From Athripsodes cinereus (taxonomy: Eukaryota > Arthropoda > Insecta > Trichoptera > Leptoceridae): DNA of 64,000 bases. A program made the translations under genes and the position numbers. Of the stretch, positions 1 to 10,029 are shown one piece after another (position 1 is the stretch's first letter; every line of letters begins with the position of its first letter). The stretch is taken from assembly GCA_947579605.1 (NCBI GenBank), contig OX388318.1:1798001-1862000 (forward strand), in the 5' to 3' direction. The notes below the pieces were generated by a model. It did no database searches, was not told the DNA's origin, and worked only from the letters and a program-made list of their open reading frames with translations.

Positions 1-120
1 ATACATAATGTGATAAGTGTGTAAGTATTTCAACAGACACATTGTAATGACTTATTTTACAAATCCCAAATCCCTGACAGGGTAGATAAAAAGAGTACCT
101 ACTGCAAGGTTACTCTTGAC

Positions 121-1267
121 TAGGGTTGCCAGATGGTATCCAAAAGGAGGACATGTCCTCCTTTTTTATGTTTTGTCCTCCCGTCCTCCTTTACCAACTG
201 TAAGGGCGCTTGTAGACGTCCGTTTTTTTCACCGGACGACGGACCGTGTTTTTTGCCGGATTCGCGGTGGTGTATGATTTATAATGAGTATGTGTACATG
301 CACCGGACATCATTCCGGCGAACAATTTACGCCGGATGCACCACCGCTTCCCCTCGGTGCGACGGACACCGGTCCGGTGTAAGAAAGAGCGGTCATCCAC
401 GCCAGTGTATTGGTGCGTGTTGACGCTGCCGGACGTATTCTTCCCTTTCCAATAATATAGGATGCACCCATCATGACCTTTTAAGTTTTTCTATTTCTTC
501 TAGTTTCTTTTTGCACAAATAGTAGGCCAATACGTAGGTAAAAAGTAGGTCAAAACTATATAGACGGCAGTTCAAGGTAACATTCATCCGGTAAAAAAAA
601 TATATGTACAAAGATAGCCGTTTATTGACAGTCCGTCGTCCGGTGAAAAAAACGGACGTCTACAAGCGCTCTAAGTCCTCCTTTTTGCTAAACATTGAGC
701 GGAACTGGCGGAAGGCGAAAAATATGATTTCATGCATTGAGTTGTTGAGCATCAGAGGTGTAGAGATTGACGATGTTAAGCTACACCGTCAATTTTGTAA
801 CTTGATTTCATTTCTTAAATCAAAATCAGATGAAGATGAAGCATATATGATTTGAAGTTGCACGAGCAGTGGACAATCTACTTCAAAAGTTTTAAAAACA
901 TTGAATGTTTCTCAGAACTGCTCAAGATCTGCGAGTTTTGTTTTTATATAAGCGCACATAACGCAAATGTGGAAAGAGTTTTTTCACTGATTAATACTTA
1001 GTGGAGCAAAGAGAGGAATAGACAAGTATGAAGTCAGTTAAATCTTTAATTCTTACTCAATACAACTTTAAAAACATGACATGTGAAGATTTTTATAATT
1101 ATTTGTTAAAAAACCAACAACTATTTTCCAAAATTGGCAGCTCAGCTAAATATGAATAAGATGATATAAAAAATTGTTTACTTTCTGAATGTCCTCCTTT
1201 TTTACAGAAAATCCTCCTTTTTAGACCCATCTGTCTTCCTTTATCAAATTATCATCTGGCAACCCTA
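121..1267 (+). mobile_element. Defective hAT transposon
   Basis: It is bounded by a 15-bp terminal inverted repeat, tagggttgccagatg at 121-135 and its complement at 1253-1267. An 8-bp target duplication flanks it (ctcttgac 113-120, ctcttaac 1268-1275; 7 of 8 bases), the length expected for hAT. Between about 670 and 1160 the plus strand encodes remnants of the C-terminal hAT dimerisation region (an ISAHNANVERVFSLINT stretch followed by a stop and WSKERNR). Stops and frameshifts make it non-functional. A further miniature element (208-670) sits inside it. Confidence 0.8.
208..670. mobile_element. MITE nested inside the hAT element
   Basis: An inverted repeat of about 40 bp, gcgcttgtagacgtccg at 208 and its complement ending at 670, encloses roughly 460 bp with no coding capacity. 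The flanks (tgtaag before, tctaag after) may be an imperfect target duplication. It interrupts the coding remnant of the surrounding hAT element, so it is the youngest layer of the nest. Confidence 0.65.
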
Positions 1268-1340
1268 CTCTTAACCCAATCTAAATACAATCTTAATCTA
1301 GTCTTGATCTTAATCATACGACGCGCGAAGTGACTATGGT

Positions 1341-1844
1341 TAAATTAACCTAATGTTTCTCAATAAAACATTACATTAATAATTTCCTCCGTAAGATTGC
1401 ACAACTTTTAATATTTCATTGTGATAAAAATAGCTTATCATTTGTCTCGCACAAAAATATAACTTACTTTATTATTAAAACGAAATCAATGTGTAATGAT
1501 TATTATTTATTTATTTATTGATAATATTGTGATAATAATATATTATTTATCTATCGCAATACTAATTCACAATAGATAGATTGATAGAAAATTAATCTTA
1601 TTAATTACTAACATAATATTAAACTGCGTATTAAACAAATTACTCACTAATCGAATAATATCTTTAGGTATCATACAGTGGGTAACTATAGGGTGGAAAG
1701 GCTGGCAAAATTATTATTTAAAAAAAATGCCATGGCCCCCCGCCCCGATAGGGCCCCGCCCGGTCCGAGAAGCTGCGAGCTCAGTCATAATTTTACATTT
1801 TCAACAAATTTTGTAAAAATTATAAATTTTATATAAGTACCTTG
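1341..1844. other. AT-rich non-coding stretch with a short GC-rich patch
   Basis: I see no gene here. The DNA is strongly AT-rich apart from a GC-rich patch of about 60 bases at 1731-1790. It lies upstream of the visible chitin deacetylase exons, so it is probably intronic. Confidence 0.5.
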
Positions 1845-3310
1845 TTTGGAGCTAATCAACGATTGTTGGAGAGAAGGTGTTACTCCAGAGGATTGGAGGA
1901 AGGCTATCATCTGCCCCCTGTACAAAGGGAAAGGCTCTAGACTTGAATGCGGGAGTTATCGGGAGCTTGCTGAGCTCAATAGGGAAACTGTATGGTAGAA
2001 TTTTGATTGAGAGAGTACGAAAGATAACTGAGTGTAAGATATGGGATGCGCAAGGAGCTTTTTTGAATGGCAGAGGGTGCACCGATCAGATCTTCTCCCT
2101 GCGAATGGTTATAGAGAAGTTTCTGGGTAAACACCAGAGGCTTTTTTGTGCGTTCGTGGATCTGGAGAAAGCATATGATCGAGTGGACCGTGAAAGGTTG
2201 TGGCGCGTGTTGTCGGAGTATGGGGTGAGCAGCCGGTTGATCCGCGCAATATCTTCACTTTACGTGGGAAGCTCCGCTTGCGTGAGGGTAAATAACACTC
2301 TCTCGGAGTGGTTTGTCCTCACCAAAGGAGTGAAGCAAGGTTGTGTCATGTCTCCGTGGCTGTTCAACCTATTCTTCGACTACTGTATGCGACCTGTGAA
2401 AGAGATGGATGTTGGTGTCGAGCTGAATGGGTCTCGGGTGAATGCATTGATGTACGCAGACGATTTGGCGTTAATGGCTGAGAGTGAAAGGGACTTACAA
2501 GAGATTGTTACGTGTGTGTATGATAGTTGCAATTTGAATGGTTTGAAAATGAATGTTATGAAGACGAAAGTTCTTGTTTTTGAAAGAGAGAATGAAAAAA
2601 CGATTTGCGAGATTAAAGTTGGTGACGAATGTTTGGGGCAAGTAAGTGAGTATGTATATTTGGGAAGTATGTTTACGAGGGATGGAAGATGCGATGGGGA
2701 CATTGAAAGAAGGAAAGTGGCCGGTGCTAGAGTAAACGGTGCACTTCGACCCATTGTCAGCAATGACAATGTGTCGAACATGGCTAAAATGCTGGTGCAC
2801 AATACCATTCTGGTACCGTCACTTACGTATGCAAGCGAGACATGGACGTGGTTGAAGAAGGACGAGAGTGGAATAAATGCAGTAGAGATGCGATCGTTGA
2901 GAAGAATGGTTGGTAAAACGCTGCGTGATAGAGTGAAGAATGAGGATATTAGAAGAATGAGCGAATGCAAGAAGAGTGTTGTGGACAGAATGCGCGTGAA
3001 TAAACTACGGTGGTTTGGGCATGTTGAACGAATGAACGAGGTAAGAATGACAAAGAGGATATACTTATCTGAAAGAAAGGGTGTGAGGAAACGCGGGCGT
3101 CCGAGAACCACGTGGCTTGATCACGTGGATCAAATTCTCAAGGACGGCCGCGTGTTGAGTAAGAGGAACCGACGTGCGTGTATGAGGAACTGTATGAATG
3201 TGGAGGAAGCGAAGGAAGTGTGTAAAGATAGATCTGTTTGGCGTTCCGTTCTCTCTGCCTACCCCACTTGGGACATGGCGTGAGGGTATAGTATAGTATA
3301 GTATACCTTC
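1845..3310 (+). pseudogene. 5'-truncated RTE-like LINE reverse transcriptase
   Basis: A long open stretch (1877-3283) encodes the palm and C-terminal part of a non-LTR reverse transcriptase. Visible motifs are AFVDLEKAYDRVDR, GVKQGCVMSPWLFNLFFDY and the catalytic MYADDLAL box, then a C-terminal region with LRWFGHVERM and RGRPRTTWLDHVD. Upstream, 1850-1960 reads VTPEDWRKAIICPLYKGKGSR in a different frame, so a frameshift near 1960 breaks the protein. The endonuclease domain is absent. The 3' end, after the stop at 3283, is a short (tatag)n run. The C-terminal style resembles RTE-group elements of Lepidoptera; the exact clade is uncertain. Confidence 0.85.
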
Positions 3311-3589
3311 TTGTCGTGCTGTACCTGGAGATATGTATCTCCATAACGACACACACATGCACAAACAGGATTTAATGTCGCATTAAAGCGAGAAATGCTG
3401 TCCCGAGGGGGCACTCTAGATTTAGCAGCCACACACCAAAGATTTTGGTGCAGAAGGAGGGTAGAAATACGAATATGCCATCTTTATATAAGTAATTGCA
3501 ATTCAGTCCTGAATAGGATTCAGCGTACGGGGAAAAAGTATGCTCACGTAGTGGACTGGTATAGTGTGGGTCTGGCCAAGTATAATAAA
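3311..3589. other. Spacer after the LINE; nothing recognised
   Basis: It contains no convincing ORF or splice-bounded exon. It may include LINE 3' flanking sequence, because it ends in an A-rich tract. Confidence 0.35.
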
Positions 3590-3860
3590 TAGTGATGTAA
3601 CGAATGTGTAATTTTGGATATTGACTTACTTAAATTTCTACCCCCCCCCCGTCACCGAAATTTTTTAAATAGGTATTTAAAAAAATTCAAAACTCCTCGG
3701 TTTTCTTTAAGAATATTTTCATGCAGTACCTTTTTCTATAATGTAGGTAAGTATCCGATACTTTATTACCAAAATAATATTCGCAAAGCATTCGCATATT
3801 TTTTGCGAATACCTTGAAATATGCGAATATTTGCGAATGCGAATATTAGTTACATCACTA
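3590..3860. mobile_element. hAT-type MITE with exact 8-bp duplication
   Basis: Its ends are tagtgatgtaac and gttacatcacta. It is flanked by an exact 8-bp direct repeat, ataataaa, at 3582-3589 and 3861-3868. The interior carries a poly-C tract near 3642 and alternating gcgaatatt motifs at 3775-3845. It has no coding capacity. Confidence 0.8.
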
Positions 3861-4407
3861 ATAATAAAATATATAGTTTGAGAAGAGTAATAATTTCGTC
3901 TCGACAGACTAATTATTTTTTTGCTGTTTTTGTGTTTTCATTTATATGACAAAGGTCTTCTGCTGTGTGTTTTTAATTATATAATTGTATAATTATATAA
4001 TTGTATTATTATATAATTGTATTGATGTTTTTTTTTTCTATGATTTTTGTGTAATATATTGTATTAATGTTGAATAAATACTTTTGAATTTGAATTGTTA
4101 ATCTAATACTTATCTGTATCTGATTTTATATCTGTAGGTACGTATTTATTTTTTATGTATGAAAAAGCTTATAAATGGCTGTTAATGAATGAATAAATAC
4201 AATCCTCTTCACAGTATCGTTAGTTACTTGAAAGCGATGATATTAAGCTACCAAAGAAAGTAAAAAAATCTTGAATATGAAAAAAAAATCCTTGTAGCCA
4301 CTAAGTCTGCATGTCCTATAGGTCCAGAGGTTGCACCACGAACATTTCACAATGCATCTTTCTTATGACTGATTATTAAAAAAAATGGTATTTTATTCTT
4401 TTTCCAG

Positions 4408-7400
4408 GTATTCGCATGCCATTCCTCCAGTTGGCTGGTGACAGGCAGTTTGAAATGTTAAAGAACAATGGTTTCTTATACGATCTGTCATGGCCAACTC
4501 AGTCATTCATCCAGCCAGGCATGTGGCCTTACACTCTGGACTACCGCAGCACTCAGGACTGTGTTTCAGGACCACCCTGCCCAACTGGATCATTCCCAGG
4601 ACTCTGGGTAATTCCTATGATCATGTGGAGAGATCAGCAAAATATTCCTTGCGCAATGGTTGATGCTTGTGTTAATATGTAAGTTAAAAATACCTCAGTT
4701 ATTTGTATTGACACTTAGATTTATCTTAATTTTCTCTCATTATCCTCATTCCTCCCTCTATCTGGCAATATTTCAACAACAATTCTTCTCAACGATCGCA
4801 TCTCCACTGCACTTATTCCACTTTTGTCCTTCAGCCACATCCAAGCTTCCCTTGCACACATACCTAAGTGTTGGTACTAGAATGATATTGATGACAATAG
4901 GTCTATGAGCACTGTTCACTTTAACACTTTATACATATTTTTGTAAAACATTTCAGTCCAAAAGAAGAATCTGAACTCGTAGATTGGATGATCTCCGAAT
5001 TCCTCAAGCAATACAATGGTAACAGAGCTCCATTCGGATTCTACGTCCACGCCGCTTGGTTCAACCAGAATGAGACACAATTCAGAGCATACGAGAAGTT
5101 CCTCGACTATTTGGGAACATTCAATGATGTTTTCATTGTAAGAACACTTCTTTATTACATTTATGTAAATTTAACATGTGAGACTACTTCCTATACTGTA
5201 CCATTACAACGTATCCCATAAGATAACCAGCGGACTAAGAGCGTGTAATAAACATGCAAATTATCCTCTCCATTCTAATAAAATTATGACATTCAGGATG
5301 GGTAACGTACGTCATTGCTAATTTGTAGATTTTAATTGACTTATACATGAGGTTTAACGCACCCCTGCCTTTTGCAGGACATTTAAAAACTTGTAGAAAA
5401 GAGTGGGAGACCTATATTCTTTACCGGAGGTTCCACGGAATAAATATATAATTTTTTTATAAATGAACCTAATATATAAAATTCTTGTGTCATGGTGTTT
5501 GTTAACATACTCCTCCGAAACGGCTGGAATGATTTTAATGAAATTTTGTGTGCTTATCGGGTAGGTCTGAGAATCGGCCAACATCTATTTTTCATACCCC
5601 TAAAAGTTAAGGGTGGTCCACCCTGATTTTTTTTTATTTTTTGGAGTTTTTTTTTTATTTTTATTTTCTTATGGCAAGAAATTAGAAAATACATACAGCC
5701 CTAAATTTTCACCCTTCTACCATCAACCCCTATTTTTTAATAGCGATATCAGTAATTCAATCATTTTCAACTCCGGTCGATATATATTGTATATGGCAAA
5801 TAAATAATGTATATGGCAAAACAACGTTTGCCGGGTCAGCTAGTATCCTATAAATTTTACTACTTTTCTCACATTTGGGTATGTAACATTTTAATATGAA
5901 TATACAAAGGTTCTTTCTGTGTCATAAAAAACTTAAGACAGTCAAAATGGGGAAAAAATTGCCTCAAAGACAGTGCGTTCAATGCAAAACAGTATTATGA
6001 AAAGTCTAGATCATTTCATTCTTCTTCTTCTTCCAAGTCGGTCCCTCAATGCTGAGGATTGTGACCACCATGACCCCAACCAAGCTACAAGCTCCTCCAC
6101 CGTGCTCTATCCTCTGCCTGCCTAAACGCCTCACACATTGTACCCCCTGCAGCATCTCTCACATGATCTGACCATCTTGTTGGTATTCACCCCCTACTTC
6201 TTCTTCCTTCGACTCCACCAGACAAAATATTTTTTTCCAGATCGTCTGGCTCACGTCTTATAATACATATGTTTGAAAAAGTTTAATATACGTCTATGCA
6301 GGTACATGTAAAACATTGCATTTTAACGTAGTCAATTCAGCGATGAAATATTCCACCCATCTTTGATGTCTTAACTAGTGCTGGCACGGAGAACGCGACT
6401 TGCATGCTTGTTAGATACATTATTTGGTCTACTGAATCCCATACTTGTGGGAAATGCCATGATAGTATGAATGAGAATGTATATTTATTTTACAGTCCGC
6501 ACCAAGTAAAATCATAGATTGGGTCAAGAATCCAAAGCCATGGAAAGAAATGATACCAGAATCAGATGAAGATCGCTCCTGTCAAAACACATATAAACCA
6601 AACTGCAACAGGATCTCTTGCCCATTGTGCAAACAAGGAACAGTGAGTATCATAATTATTATTTTCTATATTTAAATTTAATTTTATTTGAATTCAAAAC
6701 CGTTCTCTATTGGTTAATTTAAAAAAAGTATATTCTTTTGTTTCCTTTTCAATTCGTTCAAGCCATTGAGGTCTACTTCAAACTCATTACATATTCATTT
6801 ATTTTTCTCTATTCTTAATTATAATATTAATTCTTCATCATTTATAATTGTTTGTCTTTATTGTTTGAGTTTTTATACTCATTGGTTGAATTTTTAATTA
6901 TTTATTTTTTATTTGTTAAGTTAATTGTTAATACCTTACCTTACCTCAGCCTTCTTCTTGTGTCCAGTATTGAACAAAGGCCTCCCTCTTGGACTTCCAT
7001 AAATTTCTGTTGGACGCAACTCTCCTCCAGTGCAGGCCCGCCACTCTTTTAATATCGTCGGACCATCTTGTTTGGGGCCTACCTACGCTTCTGCGTCCTG
7101 TTCTAGGCCTCCAGTCCAGCACTTTCTTCGTCCATCTATCATCAGACATACGCGCCACATGACCTGCCCAGTTCCACTTTAACTCCGCGATCCTTTGAGC
7201 CACATCTGTTACCTTGGTCCTTTCCCGTATCCAAACATTTGTTTTGCGATCTCTGAGCGAGATGTTCAGCATCCTTCTCTCCATTGCTCTCTGTGTCACT
7301 CGGAGTTTGTGTATTATCCTCTTTGTTAAAGCGGATGTCTCAAATCCATAGGTGAGCACAGGAAGTATACACGCATCAAATGTTCTTTTCTTAAGGTGGA

Positions 7401-7921
7401 TGGGAATATTTCGGGATTTTAGGACATGTGATAGCTTGCCGAATGCAGCCCATCCTAAAGCTCTTCGTCTTTCCAGTTCAGCTTCCATATTATCCCTTCC
7501 CAATTTTACAGTGTGACCCAAATAGACATAGGACTCAACTCTTGCAATGTTTTGACCCTCGATTGTAATCGGTTGGGTTAATTCTGAGGTGGACATAATT
7601 TTTGTCTTACTCATGTTCATTTTTAATCCCACTTTGCTGCATTCGTTTTTTTTTTTTTTCGTTTTGTTAATAATTGTTAATAATTATGTTTAATTCATTC
7701 ATTATAGTTAAATAGCAAATTTATTCTTCTTCGTTTAATGATATTAAATTTATTCTTCTTTGTTTAATAATATTAAATTTATTCTTCTTTGTTTAATAAT
7801 ATTAAATTCTTTTATTTCACAGGCTGAAAGATGGATGACATCATGCAAAGCCTGCCCAACATCATATCCTTGGCTCAAAAATTACCTTGGAGAAGATCCC
7901 AACACATGTCCCAAATATTGA
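4408..7921 (+). CDS. Chitin deacetylase-like protein, last four exons (partial)
   Basis: Exons 4408-4678, 4957-5137, 6496-6642 and 7823-7921 splice in frame; all introns are GT-AG and phases agree. The product is the C-terminal half of a NodB/polysaccharide deacetylase-type domain. GIRMPFLQLAGDRQFE matches the RxP(Y/F) motif, and GFLYDLSWP and FGFYVHAAWF match later conserved blocks. It ends in a Cys-rich tail with PNCNRISCPLCKQG and CKACP. Such enzymes remove acetyl groups from chitin in cuticle or gut peritrophic matrix and are secreted. The first codon is split, so earlier exons, including those for the metal-binding HD motif and signal peptide, lie before position 1; none was found in 1-4400. 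The form resembles gut-type (group V) insect deacetylases. Its activity cannot be judged without the N-terminus. AATAAA at 7951 is a likely polyadenylation signal. Confidence 0.9.
5219..5441 (-). repeat. Family T SINE-like repeat
   Basis: A degenerate copy lies in the second visible intron of the deacetylase gene. It carries the family's hallmarks in reverse orientation: gacattcaggatgggt, a gag-tgggaga block and a final tccacgg. The (TAG)n end is missing. Confidence 0.7.
5468..5843 (+). mobile_element. Non-autonomous Helitron
   Basis: It begins with taatatataaaattcttgtg, carries the block around cctccgaaacggctgg common in lepidopteran Helitrons, and ends in CTAG followed by T (5840-5844). 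A terminal hairpin, ggcaaa-acaacg-tttgcc at 5815-5832, lies just before that end. There are no inverted repeats or target duplication, as expected for rolling-circle elements. It lies in a deacetylase intron. Confidence 0.8.
6010..6235 (-). pseudogene. LINE reverse transcriptase C-terminal fragment
   Basis: On the minus strand this reads PTRWSDHVRDAAGG, then MCEAFRQAEDRARWRSL and a stop, the typical end of a second LINE lineage. It is short, 5'-truncated and intronic. Confidence 0.7.
6338..6472 (+). repeat. Family T SINE-like repeat, partial
   Basis: It covers the second half of the family (ttcagcgatga, tggcacggagaa, cttgcatg, cttgtggga-atgcc). It ends about 25 bp before the acceptor of the exon at 6496. 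Confidence 0.65.
6946..7632 (-). pseudogene. RTE-like LINE C-terminal ORF, antisense in a deacetylase intron
   Basis: An uninterrupted 228-codon frame encodes the end of an endonuclease/reverse-transcriptase polyprotein. It includes LKMNMSKTKIM, ESYVYLGHTV, LPVLTYGFETSALT, LKWNWAGHVARM and a terminal GRPQTRWSDDIKRVAG. It starts after the catalytic palm, so it is 5'-truncated and cannot act alone. Its clean frame over nearly 700 bases suggests a recent insertion compared with other LINE pieces here. It differs from the LINE at 1845-3310. Confidence 0.85.
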
Positions 7922-7950
7922 AACACATCTACAAAATAATAGTAAAACAG

Positions 7951-7956
7951 AATAAA
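7951..7956 (+). terminator. Polyadenylation signal of the deacetylase gene
   Basis: AATAAA lies 30 bases after the TGA stop. Further AATAAA-like hexamers occur near 8019 and 8085. Confidence 0.55.
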
Positions 7957-8134
7957 TTGTAAATGTTGTTAAATAAGCATATGCTGAACAAGATCTAGCT
8001 GTATTTAAATTTAGTAACGGAATAAAATTATTGCTTATAAATCTCTTTGTATATGTATCTAAAAAAACATTGTCATATGAAAAAAATAAATCCATGAAAT
8101 ATACCCAATACTTGCATTTTTTTTATTACACTCA

Positions 8135-8341
8135 GCAGGGCTACTCTTGACAAAACTAAACACGATCTTAATCTAGTCTTGATCTTGATCATACGACGCA
8201 CGAAGTGACTATTGGCCAAAAATACACCCAAACCGATCGCGCGTTAGCGGTAGCGCGGTGTTTTTGACCATAGTCCCTTCGTGCGTCGTATGATCAAGAC
8301 TAGATTAAGATCGTGTTTAGTTTTGTCAAGAGTAACCCTGC
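8135..8341. mobile_element. Intact long-TIR MITE
   Basis: Two arms of about 75 bp face each other. The outer 32 bp of each arm differ at one base (gcagggctactcttgac to the left, its complement to the right). The loop of about 55 bp is GC-richer. This is the complete form of the copy split at 104-1340. I see no clear target duplication. Confidence 0.8.
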
Positions 8342-8539
8342 ATATTCTTCAAAATGCGGATCATAATAATTATAATATTGTCGTTTTATATTTAAATGGC
8401 GTATGTAAATATATATTATGATTTGACATGCCTAGAATAAACTGCTTATTGTGATATTAAAACCATTTTTTAAAGTGATTCTTAGAATCAAATATTAAAA
8501 TTTATCACTTTAGAATAATATCCTATGGCAATAAAAAGT

Positions 8540-8640
8540 TCAAACAACAATTTTAATGCCCTACTGAACAGTTTTTAAGAGCATGCCTAAATAAAAAAAA
8601 CACCACATACGCCATTTTACATATGCAACGGCGATACAGA
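8540..8640. repeat. Unnamed dispersed repeat
   Basis: The block with gagcatgcctaaataaaa and cattttacatatgcaac recurs in degenerate form near 32460-32560 and 58880-58960. No ends or class could be defined. Confidence 0.5.
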
Positions 8641-8768
8641 ACATCCATTAAATTTGTCTTTGTAAATGGTAGGTACCTTACTTGTTATTCTCTTGAACCT
8701 ATCGATATAGGGACTGTAGTCTAACGTTTCAAAGACGTAAGTTGTTATACTTTATATATATATATATA

Positions 8769-9002
8769 GGTACCATCACGGGATATCCCACAAGTGGGGT
8801 AGCCAGCAGTATATAATCAACACGCAAGCTGTCTTCTCAATGCCAATATAAAACCAAGACATTCAGGATGGGTGGCAAACCTCATCGCTGAATTTAAGAT
8901 GTAAAATGTCTTAATTTTTTCGAACACCTACCTTTTACAGGACACTCGAAAACTTACAGAGAAGAGTGGGAGACCAATTCTTTACCAGGTGCTCCACGGG
9001 AA
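8769..9002 (-). repeat. Family T SINE-like repeat, near full length
   Basis: One of the better copies. Read on the minus strand it runs from ccgtggagcacctggtaaag through the gacattcag block to ccccacttgtgggatatccc. It lies between the deacetylase and UGT genes. Confidence 0.8.
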
Positions 9003-9400
9003 CTTCATATATATAATTCAGATTATAATCATTTGACTGGTATTTTTTTTTTAAATATGAATCTGGCTTTCAATGAATTCAAACTCACCTAAAATAGGTA
9101 CAATCCTCGTTGTGTAAGAATATTGTTGCCACACAACAAAAAGGAATCTTTGTCAATGAATAACTTGCAACATAAAAATCCATAGGTATAACTTAATCTG
9201 GGATTCCCAACTCTGTGCCGCAACAAATAAAGATCATTCAGCATTTCAATTTCCTATATATTTTAGGAAATCTGGCAACAGGGTAGAAGAAACATGGAAT
9301 AAAGGAAATCTTCAAGTTCTGAAAACCACTTCATTATAAACAAATTGGTCACTTTAATAATATTTTTTTTAAAATCAGACTTGTACCTGCCATTATCTTA

Positions 9401-9792
9401 TATCTGTACGCCGCGCTGGAGCAAAACTACACTGTATCAATAGACGCCATTTTTCAGCATGGTGGTTCAAAGTTTTTTGAACAAAATTATATTTGCTTCT
9501 CACATGTTAGTTATCATGTAATTTCTCTTAAAAACTATAGTGAATGATTGCTATTTATCATATCTCACACTATTTTCAAAAAAAAAAACAATACTACATT
9601 AAAATGGTGTTGTTTTGCTTGAACAAAAATTTGACATATGTTTTTTTTATTAATGGATATTAGAAAATATAACTCGTTTTCAAGATAGATGAATATATCA
9701 TCAAAAAGAGCATAACAAGGACTACAATTCTATATTCATAAGTTAAATCAGCCAAAATTTCACATAGTATAGTTTCGCTCCCATGTACAGAT
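9401..9792. mobile_element. MITE family E, copy 1
   Basis: The ends tatctgtacg and gtacagata face each other with ggagc-aaact motifs inside. A second copy lies inverted at 59493-59873 with the same internal blocks, including gccattttt-cagcatg. It has no coding capacity. Confidence 0.7.
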
Positions 9793-9844
9793 AATATAAT
9801 CTCGATTGCACCTCTGCCACAAAAAGGTTGGGAACCTCTGATTT

Positions 9845-9960
9845 ATATCATTACAGTATCTCTTAAAAGTAGGGTAACCAGTAGACTAAAAAAACAATAA
9901 AAATATAGATCATTTTCTCCATGTCAATAAAAAATAAATACTCAGGATAGGTGAAAAACA
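9845..9960 (-). repeat. Family T repeat, degenerate
   Basis: Degenerate traces of the agtagggtaaccag and ctcaggataggtg blocks are seen just downstream of the UGT stop codon. Confidence 0.5.
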
Positions 9961-10029
9961 AAACAATACAAAAATTAACAATCAATTAACACAAAACAAT
10001 ATAAAAATCAACAAAACAAAAAAATATAA

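Larger units (their letters stand above)
104..1340. mobile_element. Left arm of a long-TIR MITE, split by a hAT element
   Basis: The first 17 bases (104-120) match the start of the intact MITE at 8135-8341 with two differences. The match resumes at 1268 and runs through the 'cttaatctagtcttgatctt' and 'catacgacg' motifs to about 1340. Between these parts lies the hAT element at 121-1267. The right arm of this MITE copy is not visible. Classification beyond 'MITE' is not possible by eye. Confidence 0.75.

Noticed and set aside
133..423. 96-codon plus-strand ORF
   Set aside because: It spans the nested MITE inside a hAT element and resembles no protein.
2380..3111. Long minus-strand ORF of 243 codons
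   Set aside because: It is the antisense shadow of the LINE reverse transcriptase on the plus strand.
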